Source: an uncultured Bacteroidales bacterium
Lineage (GTDB): Bacteria; Bacteroidota; Bacteroidia; Bacteroidales; Bacteroidaceae
DNA: 49,592 nucleotides
Assembly: GCA_945787885.1 (NCBI GenBank)
Contig: CALZJF010000015.1
Coordinates: 1 to 49,592, forward strand
Direction of reading: 5' to 3'
In this document: in pieces, positions 17,241 to 26,258 of the stretch
Layout of the letters: each line of letters begins with the position of its first letter
Numbering within the stretch: position 1 is the stretch's first letter
Program-made: the position numbers and the translations under genes
Notes under the pieces: model-generated
Told to the model about the DNA's origin: nothing
Seen by the model: the letters and a program-made list of their open reading frames with translations, nothing else
Database searches by the model: none

Positions 17241-18607
17241 TTCTGATTATTTGAAAAATCTACAGTATGGGGAAATTCCTGCAGCATGGGGAAAGCCTCC
17301 AGCGTTTCGCCGTCCTGGCTCAGACTTCCCAATCTCGCCAAGCCCAGACTGTCAGCCTCAGCCGCTCCGCCTGCCACCATGCTCACACGGATATAGTTGT
17401 CGGTCCATCCCAGCAGAGGCATTCCGTCGCGATGATGCTCCCACAATACGGGGCGCGCCGTACCGATGTATTTCTGATAGTGAGCCCGCCGCTTCGCTTC
17501 CGAGAGCCGGATGAGGCGCTGGCTGCGCTCGTGCTTCTCCTGCGGCGTGACGATGTGCGGAATTTCCAAAGCCTTCGTGCCCGGACGCTCTGAATAGCTG
17601 AACACGTGCAACTGCGAAATGTCAAGGCTTTCTATAAAGCGATAGGCATCTTCGAAGTATTCCTGCGTCTCGCCGCGTGTCCCGACGATGACATCCACGC
17701 CTATAAAGGCATCAGGCATGATGCTCCGTATGCGTTCCACCTTGCTCCGAAAGAGCGCCGTGTCATATCTGCGCCGCATCAGGCGCAGCACATCGTCGCT
17801 CCCTGACTGCAGGGGAATGTGGAAGTGCGGCATGAAAGCCCTGCTCTTGGCGCAGAAGTCTATGATTTCGTCAGTCAGCAGATTCGGCTCGATGCTCGAA
17901 ATTCGATAGCGCGCTATGCCTTCCACGGCATCGAGGGCTCTGACGAGCTCGGCAAAGCTTTCGCCCGTGGTGCGTCCGAAGTCGCCGATGTTCACACCCG
18001 TGATGACGATTTCTCGTCCGCCCGCTGCCGCTGCCTCCCGCGCCTGTTCCACCAAGGAGGCGATGCTGCCGTTGCGCGAGCGTCCACGAGCAATGGGAAT
18101 GGTGCAGTAGGTGCAATAATAGTTGCAGCCATCTTGCACCTTGAGAAAATATCTCGTGCGCTCGCCTCTCGAACAGGACGGCACGAAAGTTCTAATATCC
18201 TGCAGGGGCGATGTGAAAGCCAGTCCCTCTTCGTCTGCTGTCAAAGCCTTCTCAAGCAGCTCGATGATGCGTCCCTTGTGCTCCATGCCGACCACGAGGC
18301 CCACGCCCTCTATCTTGGCTATGGTCTCTGCCGCCAATTGTGCGTAGCATCCCATGACGGCAATGAGTGCCCTTGGGTGCCGGCGGTGTAGCCGATGGAT
18401 GGCATGACGGCATTTGGCATCAGCCTCGCCCGTGACGGAACAAGTATTGACGATGCAGAAGTCGGCTTCTTCATCATCCACCGCGTCCTGCACCCCCAGC
18501 GCGCAGAGTCTGTCGCGCAGCGACGAGGTCTCGGCATAGTTCAGTTTGCAGCCCAATGTCGCGTAGGCTGCCTTCTTATTATATAATATAGATGAGTGGA
18601 GGTTCAT
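17237..18607 (-). CDS. mtaB: tRNA (t6A37) C2-methylthiotransferase MtaB
   Basis: 456 residues. Radical SAM enzyme that adds a methylthio group to N6-threonylcarbamoyladenosine at position 37 of ANN-decoding tRNAs. The N-terminal UPF0004 domain shows TLGCKLNYAET and FCIVNTCSVT; the radical SAM cluster is CNYYCTYCTIPIARGRSRNG at about 164-183; the C-terminal TRAM-like part is degenerate. The NTCSVTGEADAK and GCKLNYAE patterns favour MtaB over MiaB or RimO. It heads an operon with a glycosyltransferase (4-bp overlap) and an RsmI-like gene. The start codon lies only about 5 nt from a -7 box, so the mRNA may be leaderless. Confidence 0.92.
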   Translation of the reverse strand: MNLHSSILYNKKAAYATLGCKLNYAETSSLRDRLCALGVQDAVDDEEADFCIVNTCSVTGEADAKCRHAIHRLHRRHPRALIAVMGCYAQLAAETIAKIEGVGLVVGMEHKGRIIELLEKALTADEEGLAFTSPLQDIRTFVPSCSRGERTRYFLKVQDGCNYYCTYCTIPIARGRSRNGSIASLVEQAREAAAAGGREIVITGVNIGDFGRTTGESFAELVRALDAVEGIARYRISSIEPNLLTDEIIDFCAKSRAFMPHFHIPLQSGSDDVLRLMRRRYDTALFRSKVERIRSIMPDAFIGVDVIVGTRGETQEYFEDAYRFIESLDISQLHVFSYSERPGTKALEIPHIVTPQEKHERSQRLIRLSEAKRRAHYQKYIGTARPVLWEHHRDGMPLLGWTDNYIRVSMVAGGAAEADSLGLARLGSLSQDGETLEAFPMLQEFPHTVDFSNNQK

Positions 18608-18611
18608 GCCG

Positions 18612-18642
18612 CAAAGTTACGACAAAAACAGAAATGTGCCAA
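18612..18642 (-). promoter_or_regulatory. mtaB operon promoter
   Basis: On the minus strand TTGG (18642-18639) and TAACTTTG (18619-18612) are 19 bp apart, an excellent Bacteroidetes promoter match. The predicted start of transcription falls at or within a few bases of the mtaB ATG (18605-18607). Confidence 0.7.
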
Positions 18643-18785
18643 TCTGCCTGAGCCTGCGCCTGCGGCAAATGGGCATAAAGGAAAAATGTGCCACATGAAT
18701 TGCCACGTATGAAGTGCAAAAAATACGAATGTTACACGAAAAACGAAAAAAAAACGGTCTTTTTGGGAAATAATGGCCGAAAACC

Positions 18786-18817
18786 TTGCAGCGAGCCATG
18801 AAATCGCCGTACCTTTG
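18786..18817 (+). promoter_or_regulatory. Promoter of the small lipoprotein gene
   Basis: TTG at 18786-18788 and TACCTTTG at 18810-18817, 21 bp apart, fit the Bacteroidetes promoter. The same TACCTTTGCAG -7 box occurs upstream of tRNA-His, suggesting strong expression. Confidence 0.7.
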
Positions 18818-18871
18818 CAGCGTTTTAATACAGCAATTGATTGTTTTACACTTAAAATTATTTACACGACA

Positions 18872-19036
18872 ATGAAGAAGCTTGTTTTCATGTTCGCAGC
18901 TTTCGCAGCTATCTCTTTCGCATCTTGTGGTTCTAAGACTGAGGCTCCCGCTGAAGTTCAGGACACCGTTGACACTCTCGCTGCTGACAGCGTTGACACT
19001 CTCGCTGCTGACAGCGTTGACACTCTCGCTGCCTAA
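18872..19036 (+). CDS. Small repeat-containing lipoprotein (54 residues)
   Basis: Starts MKKLVFMFAAFAAISFASCG: a lipoprotein signal peptide with lipobox SFASC (Cys19). The mature part is only about 35 residues and ends in two and a half copies of VDTLAADS. At DNA level the 24-bp unit starts at 18967, 18991 and 19015 and is identical, so copy number could change by slippage in frame. An upstream in-frame ATG at 18773 exists but lies before the promoter, so the 18872 start is preferred. A strong promoter precedes it and a terminator follows. Small repeat lipoproteins of this kind are frequent and uncharacterised in Prevotella. Confidence 0.8.
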   Translation: MKKLVFMFAAFAAISFASCGSKTEAPAEVQDTVDTLAADSVDTLAADSVDTLAA

Positions 19037-19131
19037 TCAACAGCCCACAAGATCTCTGATTGCTCGAATTTAGTTAATAGTTTCGAACATGGGTCGGATA
19101 TAAGATATCATCGACCAAAGGAGAAAAATAC

Positions 19132-19170
19132 GACCGGCAGAGCATTGCTCATGCCGGTCTATTTTTTTTC
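19132..19170 (+). terminator. Terminator of the small lipoprotein gene
   Basis: GACCGGCA and TGCCGGTC form an 8-bp stem with inner AGC/GCT pairing, followed by an eight-T run. It lies just before yraN. Confidence 0.85.
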
Positions 19171-19196
19171 TGCGAAAACGCCCGACATTCCCCATC

Positions 19197-19583
19197 ATGG
19201 CGCAACACAATGAATTAGGCAAAGAGGGCGAGGCGAGGGCCTCCCTCTACCTGTTGCTGAACGGCTATCACATCCTGGCGCGCAACCTGCGCGACCCTCA
19301 TTGCGAGATAGACATCATTGCCGACGACTATGGCGAGGTGGCCTTCATCGAGGTCAAGACGCGCATGCTGCATGCCGATGTGCGTCCCGAAGAGGCTGTC
19401 ACTGCCAACCGAATGTATCGTATGTCGAGGGCGGCGGAGCATTTTCTCTACGTCAATCGATTGCAAAATCAGCCCTTCCGCTTCGACATCATCGCCCTGA
19501 CCTGCAATGGCGATGACTGGGATATCCGCCATCTTAAGCACGCCTTCGCCTTCCGCCCCCAAAAACGCAAAGCCACGCCGTAA
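19197..19583 (+). CDS. YraN family protein (UPF0102)
   Basis: 128 residues. The N-terminus LGKEGEARASLYLLLNGYHI and NLRDPHCEIDIIADDYGEVA followed by FIEVKTR give the Holliday-junction-resolvase-like, PD-(D/E)XK fold of YraN (D, E, K of EIDII...FIEVKTR). Length is typical. Its biochemical role is not established. A terminator lies directly upstream, so it probably has its own promoter or depends on read-through. Confidence 0.95.
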   Translation: MAQHNELGKEGEARASLYLLLNGYHILARNLRDPHCEIDIIADDYGEVAFIEVKTRMLHADVRPEEAVTANRMYRMSRAAEHFLYVNRLQNQPFRFDIIALTCNGDDWDIRHLKHAFAFRPQKRKATP

Positions 19584-19643
19584 GAAGGCGATGCACATCT
19601 GGCGCGAACAGCTACCCTCCCCCCCCTATTCACTACAAAACGC

Positions 19644-19680
19644 AACAGCTCCCTGAGACGTAGTTTCTCAGGGAGCTGTT
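19644..19680. terminator. Terminator between yraN and the LRR gene
   Basis: AACAGCTCCCTGAGA at 19644-19658 pairs perfectly with 19666-19680 (7-nt loop), followed by GTGTTTTTG. Convergent genes on both sides could share it. Confidence 0.8.
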
Positions 19681-19710
19681 GTGTTTTTGAGCATTACTGG
19701 CTACACAGGC

Positions 19711-22700
19711 CTATCGGACTATCTTGCGCGTCGTTCCGTCTGACATGCGCACGATGCGGACACCTCGCGCTGACGTGGCGATGCGGCGACCGTCGAGGCC
19801 ATACGCCTCCTGAACGCCGGGGGCCATAGGCTCTACGGTGGCGATGCCAGAGGGAGGCACTACATTCACTGCACTCGTGAGCAGCAAGAGCTGGGGGAAG
19901 GCCTCGTTCGTCATACATCCTACCACGCCCGACTGCTTGCGGCAGAACGTCGTCACGGCATCGGCTACACTGTAGTCCTCATCGCGCACGAGTTCCTCTC
20001 CCGTCAATTCGCCGTTCTCGTCGTAATACGGGTCATCGACGAACCATCTGAACTCCGTCGGCGTACCATCAGGGGCAGTTGCCACCTCCTTGAGGTCGAT
20101 GGCACCATTCTCCAGATTCACAGTCAGCCGTTCCTGATTGGCATACGTGTAGAGCTGGAACTGCGCTGGGAGTGGCAGCGTGGCAAACGTGAAGCGGTTG
20201 TGGTCAAGGAAGAGCACGTGGAGGTCAGTGTTTGCAGAGACATCCAGCGTGGAGAGGCTGTTTTCCGACAGTCCGAGCTGATAGAGGTTCGGCAGCTGCG
20301 TGAGATCCACCTGCTCCAACTCATTGCCCGCGAGGTCGAGCGACCAAAGTTTCTCGTTCTTCAGCGTCACGCTCCTCAGCTGATTCGTGCTGACGGAGAG
20401 GAGTTCGAGGTTCGGATAGAGGCTGGCATCAAAGGTCTGGAGGGCATTGCCATTCAGGACGAGATAAGCGAGCTTGGGATATTGCGTAAGGTCGATATCC
20501 TTCAGCTGGTTGCCCTCCAGATTCATCTCGAATAGCTCGGGAGCCTCTGGCAGACTGATGTCGGAAAGCCCGGCACTGTGAACGGTGAGGGCGATGAGGT
20601 TGTGCATCGGGCGCGCGTCCATGCTTGCCATCTTCACGCCGCGTATGCTGAACACGGTCAAGTGGTCATTTTCGTCATACGACCACACCGTGGCCTTGCA
20701 TCCCGCCTTCGGAGTGACCTCGAACGTCGTGGGCGATGTGCCGACGAGATAGGCCTCGAGGTCAAAACCTTCGCCCGACCAATCTACGCAGAGCGTCGTG
20801 GCGGGCTGATCAGCCACCATGATGAGCGTACCCGTCTCGGTGCTGGTGGGCTCGAAGGTGGCAAGCAGATGCGTGGGCATGCCCGCCATCTCAATAGCCG
20901 TCGTGTTCAGCGTCAGTTCGGGGAAGGCGGGATGACTGACAGTGGCGCAGAGGCTTTCGCCGATAAGATGTTCAGCGAAACGCACCTTTCCGCCGTCGAG
21001 CGTGAAGTCAGTGCCGGGCGTCAGCTTTGTGCCGTCCGCCTTGACGACTCCGATTTCCGTCTCCTCGCCATAGAGGTAGGCCGTCAGGTCAGCACCCCTG
21101 CCTCGCTGCGCAATGGCGATGGGCTTCTGCGGGGCATAAACATACGTGGTGCCCTCAAACTGGCTCGCCTCGAAGGGGAGCGTGGAGAAGCGCAGACAGT
21201 TGTCGCTGACCACCAACTCATCGAGCTGCGTCACATCGGCAGGCATCGTGATGCTTTCGAGCACATTGCCTGAGAGGCGCGCACTGACGAGCTTCTCGCA
21301 GTAAGAGAGGTTGATGGTCGAGAGTTGATTGTCAGAGAGGTCGAGCGTCTCCATCTGGTCGGTGTCGCGCATGCTCAGCTCCGTCAGGCGGTTGCCGGAG
21401 AGATTCAGATGATGGACGGAGAAATTGTCAATCATCTGCAACTTGCTTATATGATTGTCGTGCAAGTCAATGTCTGCCAAGAGGTTTTTCTGGAAAGCAT
21501 CGTTCGCTCCGCGCAGGTTAAGCGAATCCAGCTGGCAGCCCGTGAGGCAAAGCCGCTGCAGCAGGCGATTCCACTGCAAGTCGATGTCCGTCAGTCCGGC
21601 TCCCTCGATGGTGAGCTCCGCCAACTGGTGGGCCTGCCGCACGTCCATCTGCGTCAGCTCCTGCCCTGCAATGGCAAACGCCGTGAGGTCTTCTCCTTCC
21701 GGCACATAGATGCTGACGGGGCCGAGGGCAGTGCCGCTGACGGTCTGCGTTTCAGGCGTCAGGGCGGCAGTGGCCACTACGTCTTGCAACTTTCCGTCGC
21801 CCCAATCCACGCGGAACGTCTTGGGACTGGCAGCACTGGCATCGCGCATTCCCACCTTGAAGCTCACTTCGGCAGGCACGCTGGCAGGCATGAAGCTGAG
21901 GGTCCTCAGGTCTGCACCGTAGTCTTCTGCCGTCTTCACCACGAAGAGGGAAGTGCGGAGAGGGAGCCCATCTACGCTGAACTCCGGGAAGAGCGTATTG
22001 GCGAAAGCCACATAGACGCTGTCGGCAGTGGCCTGACGGAGCGTGATGCGCCCGTCCTCATACGTGTAGAAGTCGGGGCCCATCTGCTCAAACACAGAGG
22101 GGTCAGCGTCGGAAAGGCGATAGACGGCACACGTCGTCGTCGTGCCTTCGCGGAGCACGCGTTGAGAGAGATCGATGACATCGCCCACTTTGTAGCAACG
22201 CTCCACCTCCATGTTCTTCTGGATATAGTCGTACTGAATCCACTGCTGACTGGGCGTGGGCAGCGTGGCAAAGTCGAAGAGATTCCGGCGTATGATGAGA
22301 TTCTGCAGCATAGTGTTGGCAGAGACATCAATATGGCGAAGATTGTTGTTCGAGAGATAGAGCTGGAGGAGATAGGGATTCTTCGACACATCCACCTGCT
22401 CAAACCCATTTCCTCCGGCAAAGAGATAGAGGAGTTTGGGATTGTGGGTCACGTCGAGGCTCTCCAGTCGCACGCCGGGATTGATGGTGCCGGAGAGGTG
22501 GTCGCAGTAGAGCTGCTGAAGTTCGGGGTTCTGCGAGACGTCGAGCCTGCGGATGCCCGTATCCGACACATTGAGAATGGCGAGCTGAGGGTTCTTCGTC
22601 ACGTCAATTTCACTGACGGGCGTGGAATCGATGGAGATTTTCTGAAGATTGGGGCATCCCGAAGGGTCAATACGACGGAGGTCGTGGCAACTCCAAGCAT

Positions 22701-23313
22701 CGAAAGCCACCATGGCAGGATAGTCGGAAAGATTGAAGCGCTGGTCGAGGTGGTCCATCTGTCCGATGTCGAGGATGACGAGCTCATTCTTCGGCGTTCC
22801 GACGATGAGGGGCTGCTTGTTGAAGGGATTGTCGTTGAGATAGAGCGCCTGCAAGCACGTCAGCGGCGTGAGGTCCAGGCGTTCCAGCTCATTGTGGCTG
22901 AGGTCGAGCACACTGAGGTTGGCAAGCTGCGAGCAGTCGATTTCGCGGATGAAACATCCGCTTGCGCTGACGATGTCGATGTGCTCAGGATTTCCATAGA
23001 CGCGCACCATGCCCTCCGCCGAGACGTTGAGGGTGATGATAGTGCCAGTCCACGATTGGCTCTCCGTGTCGAAGACGGCGGGCTGCAGTTCGTGCTCTTC
23101 CGTGCCGAAGCCGCAATCTACATCGATGTAGTCGCCCTCGGTGCTGCTGCTGATGAGCAGCTGAATGGAGTTCGACTCGCCATTGGTGTCATAGGCCGAG
23201 GTCCGGAACTCCAGCATGGGCTTCTCGGTCTGCTGTGCTCCTGCTCCGAGGGCGGTCAGCAAGCAGGCAAGCAGGGCGAGCATCCGAAAGGAGAATGGAT
23301 GGGAATGATTCAT
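19711..23313 (-). CDS. Secreted leucine-rich-repeat protein with sorting-type C-terminus
   Basis: 1200 residues from MNHSHPFSFRMLALLACLLT, which gives a signal peptide ending at GAGAQQ; a longer ORF to 23505 would add 64 arginine-rich residues overlapping the peptidase gene and is rejected. The body has at least three blocks of repeats of the type LSVLDLSHNELERLDLTPL, LQQLYCDHLSG and LTELSMRDTDQMETLDLSDN, separated by beta-sandwich-like linkers. The end (EAYGLDGRRIATSARGVRIV) resembles the short type IX secretion sorting tail of Prevotella proteins, so surface export is inferred. It lies 176 bp after a subtilase with the same kind of tail, on the same strand; the two may be co-expressed. Likely adhesin or binding protein. 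Confidence 0.85.
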   Translation of the reverse strand: MNHSHPFSFRMLALLACLLTALGAGAQQTEKPMLEFRTSAYDTNGESNSIQLLISSSTEGDYIDVDCGFGTEEHELQPAVFDTESQSWTGTIITLNVSAEGMVRVYGNPEHIDIVSASGCFIREIDCSQLANLSVLDLSHNELERLDLTPLTCLQALYLNDNPFNKQPLIVGTPKNELVILDIGQMDHLDQRFNLSDYPAMVAFDAWSCHDLRRIDPSGCPNLQKISIDSTPVSEIDVTKNPQLAILNVSDTGIRRLDVSQNPELQQLYCDHLSGTINPGVRLESLDVTHNPKLLYLFAGGNGFEQVDVSKNPYLLQLYLSNNNLRHIDVSANTMLQNLIIRRNLFDFATLPTPSQQWIQYDYIQKNMEVERCYKVGDVIDLSQRVLREGTTTTCAVYRLSDADPSVFEQMGPDFYTYEDGRITLRQATADSVYVAFANTLFPEFSVDGLPLRTSLFVVKTAEDYGADLRTLSFMPASVPAEVSFKVGMRDASAASPKTFRVDWGDGKLQDVVATAALTPETQTVSGTALGPVSIYVPEGEDLTAFAIAGQELTQMDVRQAHQLAELTIEGAGLTDIDLQWNRLLQRLCLTGCQLDSLNLRGANDAFQKNLLADIDLHDNHISKLQMIDNFSVHHLNLSGNRLTELSMRDTDQMETLDLSDNQLSTINLSYCEKLVSARLSGNVLESITMPADVTQLDELVVSDNCLRFSTLPFEASQFEGTTYVYAPQKPIAIAQRGRGADLTAYLYGEETEIGVVKADGTKLTPGTDFTLDGGKVRFAEHLIGESLCATVSHPAFPELTLNTTAIEMAGMPTHLLATFEPTSTETGTLIMVADQPATTLCVDWSGEGFDLEAYLVGTSPTTFEVTPKAGCKATVWSYDENDHLTVFSIRGVKMASMDARPMHNLIALTVHSAGLSDISLPEAPELFEMNLEGNQLKDIDLTQYPKLAYLVLNGNALQTFDASLYPNLELLSVSTNQLRSVTLKNEKLWSLDLAGNELEQVDLTQLPNLYQLGLSENSLSTLDVSANTDLHVLFLDHNRFTFATLPLPAQFQLYTYANQERLTVNLENGAIDLKEVATAPDGTPTEFRWFVDDPYYDENGELTGEELVRDEDYSVADAVTTFCRKQSGVVGCMTNEAFPQLLLLTSAVNVVPPSGIATVEPMAPGVQEAYGLDGRRIATSARGVRIVRMSDGTTRKIVR

Positions 23314-23489
23314 AAAGACTGATTTTGAGGGTTCTTTTTTTATAGGAAGCGCGCAGGCGATATGGGGCGCGCGGCCGGAACTGAGGGCTCTCAGTCGCCG
23401 ACTGAGAGAACAAGGGACGGAGGGGCTGCGACGCGCGGGCGGAACTGAGGGCGCGCGGGCGAAACCGGGGGCTGCGGGCGCGCGGCCGC
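23314..23489. other. GC-rich spacer with imperfect repeats
   Basis: Between the subtilase stop and the LRR start. It has several imperfect copies of GCGCGCGGGCGGAACTGAGGGC-like text at about 23368, 23437 and 23447, and a CTCTCAGTCG/CGACTGAGAG inverted repeat near 23390. Composition is far more GC-rich than neighbouring spacers. No RNA gene recognised. Confidence 0.5.
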
Positions 23490-25817
23490 TTAGGGAATCA
23501 GGCATTTTGACTGCTGGCCGTTGGCAGCGATGATGTAGGTGCCGGGGAGGAGACTGGCAATCGGGAGGCAGACCTCATCGGTGCCCGCGGCGGCAGTGCG
23601 CACGATGACCTTGCCCGCCATGTCGGTGAGGCAAACCTCCATGCTCTCAGCACCCGGAACGCAGACATTCAGTTCGCCCCGACTGCTGACATCAACGAGC
23701 ATCCTGCCCGCGCCGGCAGCCAACGTCGGTGCCAGTCCGGCGGCGGCCTTGCGTCGCACCACTTCCTTCAGTCCGGCGTAGGCATCGAGCTTGCCCGCGC
23801 CTGCCCGAACGGGCTCGGCAGCAGCCACAGCCTCATCGCGCACGGCAGTGGTGGCGATGATGTCGCGCACGTCGGCCAGCGTGAGCGTGGGGTCGGCCTC
23901 TAACCAGAGGGCTATCGTGCCTGCCAGAAAGGGCGAGGCCATTGAGGTGCCGGAACTTGCCCCCCAATAGTGCTTCGTGCCGTCAGCCGCCTCTGCCACT
24001 GCGCCAAGCATCGTGGGGTCGGCCTCATCAGACGCGGCATAATAGCGGCTCACGGACGACATGATGACGGCTCCGGGAGCACACACCAACGGCAGCTCGC
24101 GCCCATCGTTCAGCGTGCCATAGCCGGAAAACGCCGTGATGCCGCCCTCCGGAGCCTCCCACTGCGGGAAGTAGGCTGAGCCATCGAGGGCCGCCCACTG
24201 CGATGCCGTGTTGTAAGCCCCCACGGCTATCACGCTCGGACTGCACGCGAGGTCGTTGATGGAGCCATTCGTGCTGCCATCGTCCCATCCCTCCACGCCG
24301 TCCTGAGTCATAAACGAGAAGTTGCCATCGCAATAGGCATTCAGCAACTGCCCCTCGCTGCCGGCGACGATGAATCCGAGGGCATAGTTGCCATCGGCAT
24401 TCTGCGTAGCATCGTCGATGGCGGTGTAGTCGATGATGGCGTAGAAACGCCCGTTGTCGCTGTCGTAGTTCCACCCCATCCCGACGTAGCCTTCAAAGTA
24501 TTTCCCGAAGGTGGTGTCGAGGATGTCGGTGTCCGCCGACATGTATTCCGCCGCGCTCACCCAGTATTTTCCCGTTCCGCAGGTGGAAGCGTCGATGTTC
24601 AGGGCATAGCGTTTGGAGATAGTGCCACGCTTTTTGTTGAAGATGACGGCCTGAATCTCAAAGGGCGTCTCGTCGTGGCTATAGATGGTGATGTTTCCCT
24701 GTCGCGCATAGGCAGTGCGCGAGCCCAAATCGGCATCATAGCCTCCGATGAAGGTCTTCAGCTCGGGGTCGTCGGCAGTGAGGGTCTTTGTGGCAGCCAC
24801 CTTCGTATCGCCCGAATTGCCTGACGCCACACAGATAATGGCACCGTCGGCGGCGCAGCGGTCGAAGAACTGTCCGATGAGGCTACTGCCATCGTGGGGG
24901 CCCGTATTGCTGCCGAGCGAAATGTTCACGACGTACGGGCGCCTGAGCTGCTCGGCATACTGCAAGATGAAGTCAGTGCCGTAGGCAATGAAGATGTCGT
25001 CGAGATTTTCGAGGGCTGCGGCGGCAATGTCCGCCTCCGGGGCGACACCGTAGAAGGGGCAGCGGGCTTGCTCCTCCACACTGACGCTGCCATCGGGGAG
25101 CCGGCGCGCCACGCGTGCCTGCCCGTCGTAGCCGCCTGCCATGATGCCCATGGTGTGAGTGCCATGGAAGGCGGTGGGAGCATCGGTGGTGAAGTCGGCG
25201 ATGGTCTGCGCATCGTAGAACTTCGTCTTCACCACGTCTGCTGCCGATGCAGCGGCGGCATTGTATTTCAGATGCGCGAGCATGCCGATGCGTGAGCTGC
25301 CGTCGGCATCGCGGAAGTTCACGTGGTTGGGGTCCATGCCTGTATCTACCACGCCGCATACGATGCCCTTGCCCGTATAGGGGCGTTCGAGCCCAATGCC
25401 TTGCCGGATGCTCTCTGCGCCTGCTGCCTCGCGCGCCCATGCCATTTGGGCGTGGACATCGCTGGCGAGCTGCATCTTTTCCACACAGGGCAGTGCGGCC
25501 ATGAGCTCTACGGCATCGAGGGGGAGAAGCAGGCCGACGATGTCGCCGCGCTGGAAGAGGATGCTGCCGCCTGCCTGCTGCAAATGCTCGGCAGTAGTGC
25601 CGGGGGCAAGACGTATCATGGCTGCGACGCTCGACGCCCCTGCCTGAGCAGGACTTCTGCGCAGGGCGTGGGCTGTACGGGCATAGCCGGCATCGGACGA
25701 CTGGCGAGCGTCAAGACGCAGGCTTCGCAGACGGGCTTGGCTGCCGAGGTCGAGGGCGGACTGCCCCTGAACGGTCAGCATCGAAGTGAACAGGAGGATG
25801 GTAAGGGGGATTCTCAT
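23490..25817 (-). CDS. S8 (subtilisin) family secreted serine peptidase
   Basis: 775 residues from MRIPLTILLFTSMLTVQGQS, a signal peptide; the ORF extends 34 residues further upstream without support. The catalytic triad is complete: D158 in GVVDTGMD, H218 in FHGTHTMG and S625 in GASSGTSMASPF. An N-terminal region of about 100 residues (residues 60-150) resembles a propeptide. Between H and S lies a long insert with Ig-like character. The C-terminus (LNVCVPGAESMEVCLTDMAG ... GTYIIAANGQ) is a type IX secretion sorting-type domain, so export and surface anchoring are inferred. It is followed by the LRR protein with a similar tail. Confidence 0.93.
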   Translation of the reverse strand: MRIPLTILLFTSMLTVQGQSALDLGSQARLRSLRLDARQSSDAGYARTAHALRRSPAQAGASSVAAMIRLAPGTTAEHLQQAGGSILFQRGDIVGLLLPLDAVELMAALPCVEKMQLASDVHAQMAWAREAAGAESIRQGIGLERPYTGKGIVCGVVDTGMDPNHVNFRDADGSSRIGMLAHLKYNAAAASAADVVKTKFYDAQTIADFTTDAPTAFHGTHTMGIMAGGYDGQARVARRLPDGSVSVEEQARCPFYGVAPEADIAAAALENLDDIFIAYGTDFILQYAEQLRRPYVVNISLGSNTGPHDGSSLIGQFFDRCAADGAIICVASGNSGDTKVAATKTLTADDPELKTFIGGYDADLGSRTAYARQGNITIYSHDETPFEIQAVIFNKKRGTISKRYALNIDASTCGTGKYWVSAAEYMSADTDILDTTFGKYFEGYVGMGWNYDSDNGRFYAIIDYTAIDDATQNADGNYALGFIVAGSEGQLLNAYCDGNFSFMTQDGVEGWDDGSTNGSINDLACSPSVIAVGAYNTASQWAALDGSAYFPQWEAPEGGITAFSGYGTLNDGRELPLVCAPGAVIMSSVSRYYAASDEADPTMLGAVAEAADGTKHYWGASSGTSMASPFLAGTIALWLEADPTLTLADVRDIIATTAVRDEAVAAAEPVRAGAGKLDAYAGLKEVVRRKAAAGLAPTLAAGAGRMLVDVSSRGELNVCVPGAESMEVCLTDMAGKVIVRTAAAGTDEVCLPIASLLPGTYIIAANGQQSKCLIP

Positions 25818-25951
25818 AGGGGGATTCGTTGTTTGGCGTACGAAAGCCTTATATGATGGCAAGCATCGTGCATACATACACGGGCATAGCGCGCCCCATA
25901 GGCGCAGCCTTGGCAGCACACACTCATCTATTTATATATAAGGAGGATTGA

Positions 25952-25999
25952 TGAAGTTTAGTCAGTCGGAGAGAAAATGTGTGTGAAGTTTAGTCAGTC
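25952..25999. repeat. 16-bp direct repeat in the subtilase leader
   Basis: TGAAGTTTAGTCAGTC occurs exactly at 25952-25967 and 25984-25999, 32 bp apart (about three helical turns). It lies between the proposed -7 box and the subtilase start and could bind a regulator. Confidence 0.5.
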
Positions 26000-26148
26000 C
26001 GTCAGCCCCTACCTTCGATTCGGGGCTGCGTCGCACGCATTTTCAGATATATTGAGGCCGCAAAATTAAACTATTTTTTATTTTTTCGCCATACTATCTA
26101 AGAATTTTCGACGAACACAATGATTTTTCTGCCTAAAATGCTCAGAGA

Positions 26149-26258
26149 CACGGAGGTTTCTACGAAAAAACACGGAGGTTTCCACTCAAAAGCACGGAGG
26201 TTTCTGCTCAAAAGCACGGAGGTTTCTACTCAAAAGTACGGAGGTTTCTGCGAAAACA
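26149..26258 (+). repeat. Five 22-bp tandem repeats
   Basis: CACGGAGGTTTCTNCTCAAAAG-type units begin at 26149, 26171, 26193, 26215 and 26237, exactly 22 bp apart. The last runs into the composite element. Direct repeats without spacers, so not CRISPR. The 22-bp period equals that of the neighbouring element. Confidence 0.85.

Noticed and set aside
21325-23322. 665-residue ORF antisense to the LRR gene
   Set aside because: Shadow of a real gene in the opposite frame; no signal peptide or domain, and the LRR frame is clearly coding.
23313-23505. 64-residue N-terminal extension of the LRR protein
   Set aside because: Arginine/proline-rich, covers the GC-rich spacer and would overlap the subtilase stop; the inner Met gives a signal peptide.
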